Source: Paraphysomonas bandaiensis
Taxonomy: Eukaryota; Chrysophyceae
Direction of reading: 5' to 3'
NCBI GenBank assembly: GCA_965644295.1
Contig: CBFFRP010000242.1
Location: 124,001-188,000, forward strand
Length of the DNA stretch: 64,000 nucleotides
A program made the translations under genes and the position numbers. This document shows positions 43,001 through 55,000 of the stretch, piece by piece. The notes under the pieces were generated by a model. It was not told where the DNA came from. It made no database searches and saw only the letters and a program-made list of their open reading frames with translations. Within the stretch, counting starts at the first letter, position 1. Each line of letters opens with the position of its first letter.

Positions 43001-46000
43001 CAGGTAACTTTAAAGGACGCATTATTCTGGGCGTGATAATAGATAATTTCAATGGCGTTTAAGTTGTCAGCTTCTAACTCTACTGTAAACTTCATCGATT
43101 CAGCACCTAATGGCACGGAGTTCACAAGCTTAACACCGTTGATAGATAATTCAGCACCAAAATCAGAATGAACTGTAAATGTGTAAGCGCCAGATGCTGG
43201 AGATGAAACATAACCAGACCACTTTACACTGAAGTAATCATTAGGAAACTTTCCACTGTACAGCTCATCATAAGGGAGGGCGGAATACATTCCCCAATCG
43301 AACTCTATAGTTTTATCCAGTCTTGTGGAATCACATCCACATTCGGCAATAGTTAAATCACAGAAAGTAATGTCCCCAAAATACCATGATGTAGAGTAGT
43401 TTCCAAGGCGCAGGCCATCACACCAATATGGGTCATGATACACTCCATCGTGCAAGTGGGATAGTGATGCCAGTACAGGATCGGAAAGGTCAGAATTCTT
43501 GTAATATGTTGCCAGCAATCCACCACGAGTTATGAGCTTCAATGAAATATCGTACGATCCAGCGGCAGTAGGATCGTAAACCATGGTATAAATTCCATCA
43601 GTATACGGCTCCCTGTTCAAAACTTCGATGTCAATCGACACTTCTCTGCGTCCAATATCTGCATCTGACTGACACTCATCAACAGTTCCTTTCATGGTCA
43701 TCACAAATTGGCTGTCTCCATCCAGAGGTCCATCAAGCTCATTACCAAATCGATCACGCAGCTGAATGGTGAAGTACTCTCTCACGCCCTCCCTATTGAC
43801 GCGTGATATGTTATGCGTGGTAGTGGCTGAATACTCTAACGCAGGAGAAACAAATACACCATCAACGAGGTCATTTGCCACATCCACATTTTCAATTGTA
43901 ACAAATACATCGTAGTTTCCCTTTATGGTAGGTGTATACACTATTTTATACAGGCCAAGTTTTCCTTCCACAGGTTCAATTGAATCAACCCCTTCAACAA
44001 TAGGATGAATTTCAACCACCATCGATTCGTTCGGGCTAACAACAGAAACAACATGCATTGTAGGCAATGCATGCTCTGGCCGTACAAAAGTTATATTAGA
44101 CCAAGCACCGTCACTGGAGCATATCGCAGTCGCACTCCCCGTCACGTTTACAGCATAAGACTCATCAAGTCCGTGACTTAACGCATTTTCCAACTGAAGT
44201 GGAGTGATAGATGCATCGATAACAACGGTATCATTCAAGAACTCAAGAGTGATAACACCGCTATCTCCACCAGCACAATAAAATCCCTGAACCTCTTTCA
44301 TTCCAATATGATGATTTTCAGTGCGATGATTCAATGAGATTGCAATGCTGTTCAAGTCATCGTAGTTCAATCGGTTGTTGCCCTCATAGCCCTTCAAAGA
44401 TTCTATGATAGATACAGTAGGTCTACTTTGATGGTGAATAGGACTTTCCACAAACATCAAATTGTCAGTTACAGCTCTCAGGAGGGGCTCATCCCCAAGA
44501 GACGACGGACAATTTCCAGATGCTACGCCGTCAACATTCTCCGAGCACTCTGCATCAAAGAATACAGTCCATGTTGAAAACAAATCCACTGGAATGTCAT
44601 AAAAAGCAGTACCATCAGCAGCTAGAGGAATGCCGACACCATTTTTTACTACATTAATATTTCCAATCGAATATAATGCTTCTAGAGCACTCTCAACTTC
44701 CTCTGCAGAAGCATCAAATGATATGTCTACAGTTGTTTCACCCTTAAACTCCAGATTGAATGTACCCCAAAGAGGATATACTCCTTGCAGGGTACCCATA
44801 TCTTCACTCAATTCAACAGATAAAGATGACACAGGGAGCGTTGACGAGGCAACAACTATATCAGGAACATTACCCTTATAGTAGTTGAATTGGACATACA
44901 CCGTTGCGTTGTGATTACATATCGAGGACAGGTCTCCGTCAGAACGAGTGATTGTCACATCTGCGACATTGGCAAATGCATTTTCAGCTTCTGCTAAGGT
45001 GGAATCAAAGTCAATTGTGGTGGTCTCTACGCCACCAACAGAAAGCCTGAAGTCACCAGAGGAGGCCGAACAAAGAAGTGCTTGTACCTCTTGCCTGAAA
45101 GGCGCATCGCCAGGTGTATATTCTGTTACTCCAGCTACGCCTGAATCAGAAGACACCATCATAGGAAGGTTTCCGTTCAACGACAAGAATGTTACCCTCA
45201 ATGGTGTGGCGGCAGTTAAGGTACCAGTAACGGGTTCGTCATTCTGATCAGTAATACTAACCATACCAATTGTCGTCAAATTTGTGAGCGCAGACTCTAA
45301 CTGGGCAACAGTAGTAGTCCCCACCGTCATCACTGATGTAGTCTGTCCGCGAAATGTCAATGTAAAACTACCACCAGTACCTACGAAGGTCAATTCCTGA
45401 ACTTCTTGAACAAATTCGGTCACAAATGCAGATGTGATGATGTTCTGAATCTCAGTCTGCCGGGTGTCTTTCGCTTGGATATACACCTCAACTGGCTCAC
45501 CAGCTACTCCTCCAGCCAACCCGGACCCATACGTTAAAGAAGCCGTCGGATCCACAGGAGCATTGGAAACAAAAATAGTGGTAGGACTACCAGATATGTC
45601 CACACCATTATTGGTGATACGAACTGTATATGTACCAGTGTGCCAAAGGGTAAAGGACACAGGGTACACACCTCTCTCTGCCGGGCGAGAAATCGACAGC
45701 TCATCGAAGAATGACGTATCACCAGTTGAGGGAGCAACCAATGTCAATTGGTTTCCAGTTGGTTCACCAGAAGGGGGGCGAGATTGCCAAACATTAAGCA
45801 TGCTAAGGAATTGAACCTTCCAAGTATATCCCTCGTCAATGAGTTCAACAACAACGTCCAACTGAAAATCATGAAGAGACTCAAGAATAACTTCAAGACC
45901 ATGTGCAGTAACGTTGGATGAAATATCCGCCGTAGTCTTGCCACCAAATGACAGTCTAAAGTATCCACTTGTCGACCTCGATGCAGCCGTAATATAGTCA

Positions 46001-49000
46001 ATCGCAGTCGACCTTCTATAATAGTCGTTGGATTCATGTTGCGTAAACTCGACAACGAAATAATCGGATTCACCATTCCCATAACCTATAAAGTGAGATG
46101 TATTATCACCCATTCGAAGGTTACCAAATTCATCTCTTGCAGAAATAGTAAACGAATTCTCTATTCCTGTAACGGCATAAGCAAGGGCCATATCTTCACC
46201 ATCATCATAAGTCGAGCTCGGGGCATGCAGATCATTGTGCACCACAGTCAAAATAGGATTGTCTAACGAACAAAAACTAGGATGACGATAAGATTTTATT
46301 CCATCATACACGCGGTCGAATATATAGGGTGCCGAAGCACTCTTACAAGTTTGAAGTGGTTCAGCAATACCATCGCTCGATTCAAGCGTGACAGCAACAT
46401 CGTAATTCCCAGCAATAGGAATAGTGTAGTGTACAGTGTATGTACCATCACCATGGTCGTCAACATTTCCGATGTATTGAATTTCAGGATTGCTTATAAG
46501 AGTAAAAATCGCACGGAAGTCATCACCGCCAATAATTTGGTTGTTACCATACGCATCTTTTGCTTGAATATAAAAATATCCGAATTCGCCAGTGACCGCC
46601 TCCAAAAGGTAATCCATTTGCTCGAATGACGGACTCTCAACTTCAGAAAGTGAAGGCACAGTTGGACCAGGATTAACAGTAAGATGGAACGGAGAGCACT
46701 TATTGTCTTCACCCCGACCACAATATATGTCGCGCCCACCCATTTGAACAAAAATCTGGTAAGGACCAGAGGCTAATGGTAGGTATGAAGCCTTAAACAA
46801 ACCTCCACCCATGTAATCTAAGTCCGCATAGTACACGGTGTTGCCAGCAGCGGCGCCATCGATTCTCACAGACAATAGATCAGCAGGATCTACCTCTTCA
46901 AAGTCAGTAGTTTTATTGTTTCCCTTCGAATCTTTAGTTTGAATGAAGAAATGGGTTGGAGTACCAGTAATTGCGAGTGCAAGTGAATCACCGTAAGCGT
47001 CAGTATATGGATACTCTGCAGCACCAGGAACAACAGTTGTACCAAAAGGGCTTCCAGAAATATCACTGGCATAGTAAAACTGGGATGCAGGAATTACTTG
47101 TTTTCGAATGGTTGTCGACGAATAGCTTAACTGAATAGACGCAGCACCTGTGATTTCACGATACTCGATTGCGATATCGTAGTAAGTACCCATCTCAAGG
47201 TCAAGCATTACTCTGTTTTCAACACAACAAGCATCCCACATATCAATAACTAATTCGTGATCGATATAGAGTCTGGCGCCGTCATCGGCATACAAATAGA
47301 AAGACACAACTTCTGACTTAGGCACACGAATTTTTCCAGCCCATTTAATGCTAACATAGTCGTATGAGTCGTGGGTTAATAGTCCAGTTGACCAATCAAA
47401 ATTTATGACTGGGTCTATACGTTCGATACTTGGTTGCCCATAGAACCATTGGTTATCAAAGTACGACGCCGCCAAACCTCCACTTAGGAGCTGTACAACC
47501 TTAACATCATACTTTCCAGGGATATCAACGATGTATTGGCCGGTATAATCAGGGTTTCCTGGAATCTTTTCCATTGCTGCTAAACGGGGATTCGATCCCG
47601 TCAACGTATCTCCATTGCCCGCAACAATTTCTTCAACATACACGGACGCATCAGATCCTAGCAGACGCTCTGCAGATACCCCTAAATTCTCAGTATCGCC
47701 AATCAGTGACCTGTACGTTATGAGCCACGAAAATCGTCCGTTTGAGTATCCAGTTCGGCTGACTTCCACATCACCAACAGAAGGCAACGATTCCAAGGCC
47801 GAGTCCAATTCTTCTGCCGTGCTATCGTACGGAACAGCGACAGTATCGTTACCAAAGTATAATATGATATCGCCATATAATGGAGTCGGGGCGCCACCTT
47901 CAGTCCACAATCTCTGGATCTCATATCTGTAATCACTAGGTTCCATCATCCGAAGATTTCCTACATTCTGAGTAAAAGTAACTGTCCACTTGAATCCATT
48001 GCCTTGATTTTCTCTGGAAACCTGAACACGACCAACACCAGAAAGATCTTCAAGAGCGTCCTTCATGCTGGCAGCACTGGCATCGAAATCAATATCAGCT
48101 GTGTACTCATCCTCAAAGAATATAGTAAAAGTTCCGTAAATTGGACTCACTCCTTTTATAGCTTCAACAACTGTTACATTTGCCCCTGTCGTGGAATCAA
48201 TAACCATATGGTTGACGTCACCAACGGGAGAGGTGAACCGAACGGTATAGGAAACAACTGTATCCCCGCCATACAGCAATTCAGCGGACTTGGATACATC
48301 AGCCAACACAGGAGCTCCATCAGGACCGATTAAATTATTGATAGCACCGGCTACATCCTCGGCAGACGCATTGTAAGGCAAGTACGTAGTATTCTCTAAA
48401 GAACTGAACAAGTTGATACTAAATTCCCCACTTGTGTCGTATGAAATAGTAATAATTTGCTCCTCATTAACAAACTCCTCATCTGCAGCAACAGTAATGG
48501 TCTGCACTTCGGTGACACCTTTCTGTACCTCGCTAATAAGGACACGATCATTTAATGTCGACATATCCGGGACATCACCAAGGTTCGCAACGAAAGTGAT
48601 CATAAACAAAGTTCCATCGTCAGTTTCCTCTTTGGAAACATCAACACTGTCAACATTAGGTAGACTTTCAACAGCAACCTGAACAAGGTACGCAGTGGAA
48701 GTAGAGTTGAACGCAAGTGTCTCGTATTCAAGGGTTGATTCAGGAGTAAGGTAGTCAAGTAAAAACAAAGAAGCGTTCTCTGAGTTTCCGGAAGGGAAGA
48801 ACACACTCACGACTTCATAAACCACCGGGTTATATGTAGCCACCCCTTGATCACGGTACCATTCGCCATTGCTGTATGTCTCAGTGAAAAATTGGTCCAA
48901 CCCAGCAAATCCAGCAGCTGTAGACACCTCTCGCAATACTGAACCGGAAGCTTTCTTTGGCTCAATAGTAAATTGATTGCGGTTGCCTTTCAAAAACTCT

Positions 49001-52000
49001 GACACACTGACATTGCAATTAGCATTGAGTGAGAGCGGAACGATATCAGCTACGTCACCAGAGTCGAAAATGGTTACACGCCAGTACGTTATGTCTTGGG
49101 AGGCATTGACATCAACAGTGCGCTGCACATCAACTGCACCCATCATCAAGCTATTGACGAGCACAGCTTCGAACTCGTTAGCCGTATAGTTGTTCCAAAC
49201 AGTGGCCCAATTATCTGATCCCCAGTACAGACGAAAGACAGCATCGCTACAGCCAACAGCTGTGATAATCTGCTGCTCGTCAACATCATCCGTAATGCCA
49301 ATAGTTAATGAGGAGCCAGACGCCGTTGTGTAGGCCGCACTTGAACCAGAGGTTGCTATCACGGTTGGAGAAGCTCCACTGAGAACACCATCACCGAGTG
49401 CATTAAGGGGTGCCACCTTAAAGGAGTAAGACATATCCGGCACAAGGTGAGTTATGGTGGCTGCTCTTACATCCGGAATACCAGTGCCATCATAAACAAG
49501 GACAGCATCAGAACCTGCCTGCTCCTCCGTAACCCTGATGGAAACGTGGGAGCTAAGAGGAGTAAGACGACCGGGGGTAGCATATAGCATTGGTAAATCA
49601 CCAGCAGCAGCGTCAAACGTGATAATCCACTGATAGGCACCTCTATCCTCACCATTGATCAGATTCTCTACTCGCTCAACAGTAACATACCAAATACCAG
49701 GAAGATCTTCCAGACTGACTTTCATTTCTTCGGCACTAACATTATATGGCATATCAATAGTCATGGCACCATTGTAGGATAGAGTGAATGATCCGCGGAT
49801 AGGACTTGTGAGCTTCTGCAGTACTTGCACAGATGCCACAACTGGGTGGTCAGGATCAGCAGCAAAAGCACCATTCGAATTTTCAAGATTAGAAATGTCA
49901 ATTACAATTAAATCCAGTTCTTCAGAAAACATGCCGAAATCGATTGTCCAAGACCGAGTTAGAGAGCCACCTTCAGTCTCAACGATAACTGAAACGTTTG
50001 CGTCATCAAAGCCAGCAGAACTCAGCACAGATTCCACTGCGAGCGCAACTTCCGCCTGTGTTGCCACATAAGACAAGTCTTCTGAAGGTATTCCAAACAA
50101 AGAAAGGGTAAAATATCCACTGGTTGCGTTTGTCACAGTAACCTTTTGAATTTCAGCGACTCGTTCGTCCACAGAGGTTGTGACCATTTGAATTTCTTTA
50201 TGCACTGGGTTTGGATTGGCAAGGGTGTTGAGACCAACGCCGGGAAACATATACACTTTGTAACCAGTAATTGGAGTACCACCAGTGCTGTTGTAGGCAG
50301 GCATCGGCCAATTCAGACTAATTTCACTAGCTTCGATGGAAGTCATACGCGGTTGGACATGTTGGTAGGTGTTATTAGCGAAAGCATCAACGCCTGCAAC
50401 AATACCTGCCACAACAGACAAAATTGGACTACTCGCCGAACGACCAATTGCGTTGACAGCGACAACGTAGAATCTATATATATCGCCCTCGTTTAGGCCG
50501 CCAACGGTGTACTCCATGACCAGGTCTCCAGATGCTTCGTCGACGATAGGAATAAGAGTTGAAAGAGAAACTTCAGTGTATGTGCTGCTCCCAGGTTGAG
50601 AGTAGTAAAGTAAGTAACGTGTGATCTCCGATCCCCCGTTATCAACTGGCGCTAGCCACCGAACTGTAATCGCTGTATCCCCATATACTTGGGATCCAAT
50701 ATTCGATTTCGCATGACGGTATGGCATCGGCGGGGCGAGCGGTACACGAGGGCTTCGAACTGCGAAGACGGCCGGTTCACTGAATGCACCATAACAAGCT
50801 TTGGTATTGTCGGTGGCTTTGCAGTAGTTCATTGCTCGCACAAAAAACTGGTAGCTTTTTCCCGGTTCAACACCAAGTGAGGTCGATGCTTTAATGACAA
50901 ATGACGTAGTGGGGTTATCTGTACCGTCAAACACTAAACGACGATTACCGCTTGCCCAGTCGTCCATCCAGAGCTCAAACCCCATCACAGTCGCGCCTCC
51001 ATTCTCTCTCGGATAATCCCACTCGACTTCGATAGAAGTAGCTGTACTTTCAACTAGGCGAACACGTGGCGGAGCTCCAGGCGGATTGTTCGTGGGAATC
51101 TCGAACTCAGGAGTAGTCAGAGCAGAAAACCCATAGCCTTGCAAATTGTGTGCAAAGACACGAACGTAGTACGCATTCCCAGATATCAAGTTATCCATGG
51201 TGTACACATATGGTGCAGATCCTGACAGATCAGTGACAATATCTTGACATAGACCACTGGCACTACCCTCACAGACATCAGGCCCGACACCTCGCAGAAT
51301 TTGCTCAGTGGCAAGCATATCTGCAGTACTTGTGTTGTACCCTGTGATTCCTAATTCAGGTACATCACCAACAGCACACACATCAACACCATCCACAATT
51401 TTGCAGCCGTCGAATGTGATAAGCCATATATACCCATTTTGCTTTTTTGTTCTAGCTACTGACACTGTCCCAATAGAATTTAATTCATTTAAAAACTTTT
51501 CCATTTCACTGGCCGACGCATCGACTGGAATGGCATCGGTTACTTCACTGAATGTTCCATTAGAGTACGAGAGCGTAAAATCACCATCCAGAAGAACCGA
51601 TCCAACCTCTACCTCGGTAACATTGACAAAAGTTGAATTACCAAGTAAGTTTGTAGTGTCTGGAGTTAACATTTCCAAGTCACCAGCACCAACTGGGAAC
51701 GCACCGGGCATTGAATTGAAGGTAACGCTCCATGAGTATTCATTTTGCACAGATGGGCCAGTTCTTGATACAGTAACAGTTCCAATGTTGGGAAGAGCTT
51801 CCAAGCGGGTCTTCAGTACGGTTTCGGCTACATTATAATCAATAGGATCCGTGGTATGACCGCGGAAGGTTAATGCAAAAGTACCAGTGATTTCATTTCC
51901 CCGTACAGATCCCTCGGGAGCAGACCCTCGGTCAGTAAGAGATTCCATACCATTCGTCAGAACAGAGATTGTGACATCTGTACCTGTCAGACGATTAAAA

Positions 52001-55000
52001 TAACTCTCAACCTTGAGATCTTCTACATCGCCCCCTAGATCAGCATGTGAAAATGTTACGCGCCACTGAACGTCGTGAGCACTAACAAGATCAGATGAGT
52101 CAACGAGCTCAACAGTAACACCATTAGAAGGAATGGTATCGAGGGCAATCAGAGCTTCCTCGAGCTCAGCAGCTGTTGCTGTACCAGAAATATCCTCAGA
52201 AACAGAACCACGGAAAGAAAGACGGAAATATCCACCGATTCCAGCATCGCCAGCTGTAGACTCCGTTATATCAATTCGGCGAAGGCCTTGTAGATTATTG
52301 GTGTAACCATTCATGAGAGGTAAATCACCAGACATATCCACGACATCATCAAACGACACTTCGAATCCACTACCAGCGGGGTAGTCGGCATCAAGGAAGC
52401 AGGCAGTAGTAATTCCATTAATATATGTGACGGTCACACTGTTGATGATTGCGATATCCTGAAGGGCCCTCTTAACATCATCGGCTGTGGCACTCGCCAA
52501 AATGGTAGACGAATAGTAGCCGTTGAACTCTAATCTGAAACTACCTCCAGTGGCATCGCACTTGATATGTTGTACTTCTGTGGCACTAGTACCCCCAAAT
52601 CCAGTAGAAATGTAAACCAGCTGAATTTCAGGAATCACTTCAGTTGAAGACGTTATCACCTGTACTTCATTAACTACAGAACTGAGAACACTGACTTGTT
52701 GGATTTCTTGAGCAAAGGCCGCACTACCATATTCAACTCTATAGAAGGTAACATCATCCCCACCATCGAGAAGCGGCGGACTAAAGGCAACCTCCATCGA
52801 GGTTCCGTCTATCACTTCAAGTGTGGGGTCAGTGGGACGACCAGGACGCTGGGGTTCCGGAATAGCGTAAGGCACATCAGCAAAGGCGAATGGACCCTGA
52901 CCAACTGAGTTGATAGCTGATACACGGAAGTAATATGCGATGCCTTCTTCAAGATCACTTACAGTCAAAGACAGGTCACTCAAATCCGTAACTATTGCGC
53001 TTCCTAATGGAAGACCATTACTGAGGTCCAGACTATCGAATGGCGGTGCAACACCAACACGATCCACGGCAACAACACCAGATGCCACGGTTCCAGTCAA
53101 GTCTAAACCATCCAAGACAATCATATCGACGTCACCTAACTCAGTGAGAAATGTAACAGTCCAGGTAAACCCACCATTTTCATCAGCCATCGATCGCTCA
53201 ACTACGACATCTCCTATGGTATCCAACGCCTCCAACGCTCTTTCAACCTGTCTAGCACTCGAATCAAATGGAATATAAATCGACCGATCGTTACGGAAGG
53301 ACAACGCAAAATAACCACCAAGAGCCTCGCTGGTGCTCGCACGTACTTGCGAAGTTGAGATGGTGACATAATCTCCCACATTGGTGTTATTTTCATCAAC
53401 GACATATGCATCAAGTAATGGAAGTTCTCCGGCGTTAGTATCAAAAGTTACAGTCCACACACATTCACCGTTAGCAGACATATCACTGGCTGACACAGTT
53501 ACAGTTCCAACTGTATCAAGTAGTTCGAGCTGAGCTTTGATGGCATCTTTCTCACCATTCACTAATGTCCCTGTCGAAACAGTATCGTGTCCCGCAACAG
53601 ATGAGGTACCTATGCTTCCTGTAGAATCGGTAACAGTATTCTTGGACTGCACAGTTAGCTGTTGGAGATCTCCTATGGTGCTGATGAAATCGACAGTCCA
53701 AATGCACCCCTGTGTTATGCCTGTAGTAACAGATGTCACTAAAACATCATCAAAATAAGATAGTAACTCCAGTTCATCTTCAATACTAGCCGCAGCCAAG
53801 GTGCAATCACCATTAGCGCTTGGGTTTGCTTCAATCCAACCAGTAACCTCATCCACATACTTCAATCGAAAAGTGAGGTACTGTGATACTTCGTAATCAC
53901 CACCGGAAGTTGTAGTGTCAATGGTTGAGGAAGTGATGGTTTGAACTTCAGTCACCGCAGATACACAGCTTGAATTAGATGGCAGAAGAGGAATGGTTGA
54001 GGTGTTGTGCTCTCCGTAGTTCAGGAAAAAAGAAGTTGTTTCATTAATATGAGAGGATGCTGACACCGTTATTCTCTGAATTTCCTTCCAAGTACCCTTT
54101 CGTACTTCAACAACATCAACGCGGGAATTCAGACCATTCAAATTCGAAGTGTCGGAACTAAATGCAGAGAGGTCCCCTTCATGAGTGCGGTTGTAGTCAG
54201 CAAGAAACTCAACTGTCCAAGTGTAGGCGAGTTCACCATCTGGTCCACTGCGAGAGACTGATATAGTTCCCGTGGGTATGGTATCAAGATCCTCCAGAAA
54301 AGCCTTCATGTCGGAGGCGGTAGTATTGAAGGGGATGTCCTCGGTTGTGAGCCCGTTGTATGTAAGAGTAAACGATCCAGAAAGTTCATTACCATCTACA
54401 GAAGTAATGTTAACTCCAGGCACCCCACCAGTTGACGTGACAGTTAACCCACTGTAATCTGCTGTGAGCATCTCTACATCACCATCGTTCATATCGGATG
54501 TGAATTCAATCGTCCACTCGTACCCATGCTGATTGTCGACAGCTGACCGAGTTACCTCCACAGACCCGATAGTGCTCAGTGCCTCCAGTTTCTCTCTCAT
54601 CTCTGCCTCAGATGCGTCGTAGTCAATATCACCTGTGGTCTTTTCCTCAAAGGTCAAGCGAAACGTTCCTCCAAGAATATTTCCATCTGTGACCGTTTTG
54701 ACCTGGGCATCGGCGGACCCAAACGGCGTGAGCTGCGCGGTATGAACACGCATCTGAGGTACATCGCCCATGGAAAGGGGAAATACCACTACATACTCAT
54801 ACTCAGTCGAGTCGATAATATTATGAGTAACCTCAACATTCCCAAAAGGAGCAACGTTGTTTAGCTCATTAATGATATCCTCAACAGATTCACGAGAACC
54901 AGAGGCTGGGTAATTGACCTCTATGTACCCTGAATATTGTAGACTGCCACCAGTTGCAGTGGTATCGAGTTCAAGGAAAAAGTAGCCATTGGTAGCATCA

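Larger units (their letters stand above)
39240..47500 (-). other. Central PA14/filamin-like block of the giant protein
   Basis: This third-of-the-way stretch differs from the FN3-rich flanks. It has three PA14 domains and eight filamin-like repeats, recognised by [FYV]-x-I-x-[AS]-[KR]-D-x-x-[GD]-N followed about 60 residues later by G-x-Y-x-V-x-[YF]-T-P-x-x-x-G-x-Y. Filamin repeats start near 46960, 46600, 46185, 45530, 43790, 42840, 41900 and 40790. Those starting near 46185, 45530 and 40790 are split by EVQ units, and their closing strands resume near 45660, 43960 and 39780. In known proteins PA14 is a carbohydrate- or ligand-binding module and filamin repeats are structural or binding Ig-like folds. 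The ligand here is unknown. Confidence 0.75.

Noticed and set aside
4278-54457. Many plus- and minus-strand ORFs of 60-176 codons overlapping the giant gene
   Set aside because: They are shadows of the 51-kb coding frame; codon periodicity of the true frame generates open antisense and shifted frames, and none has a recognisable domain.
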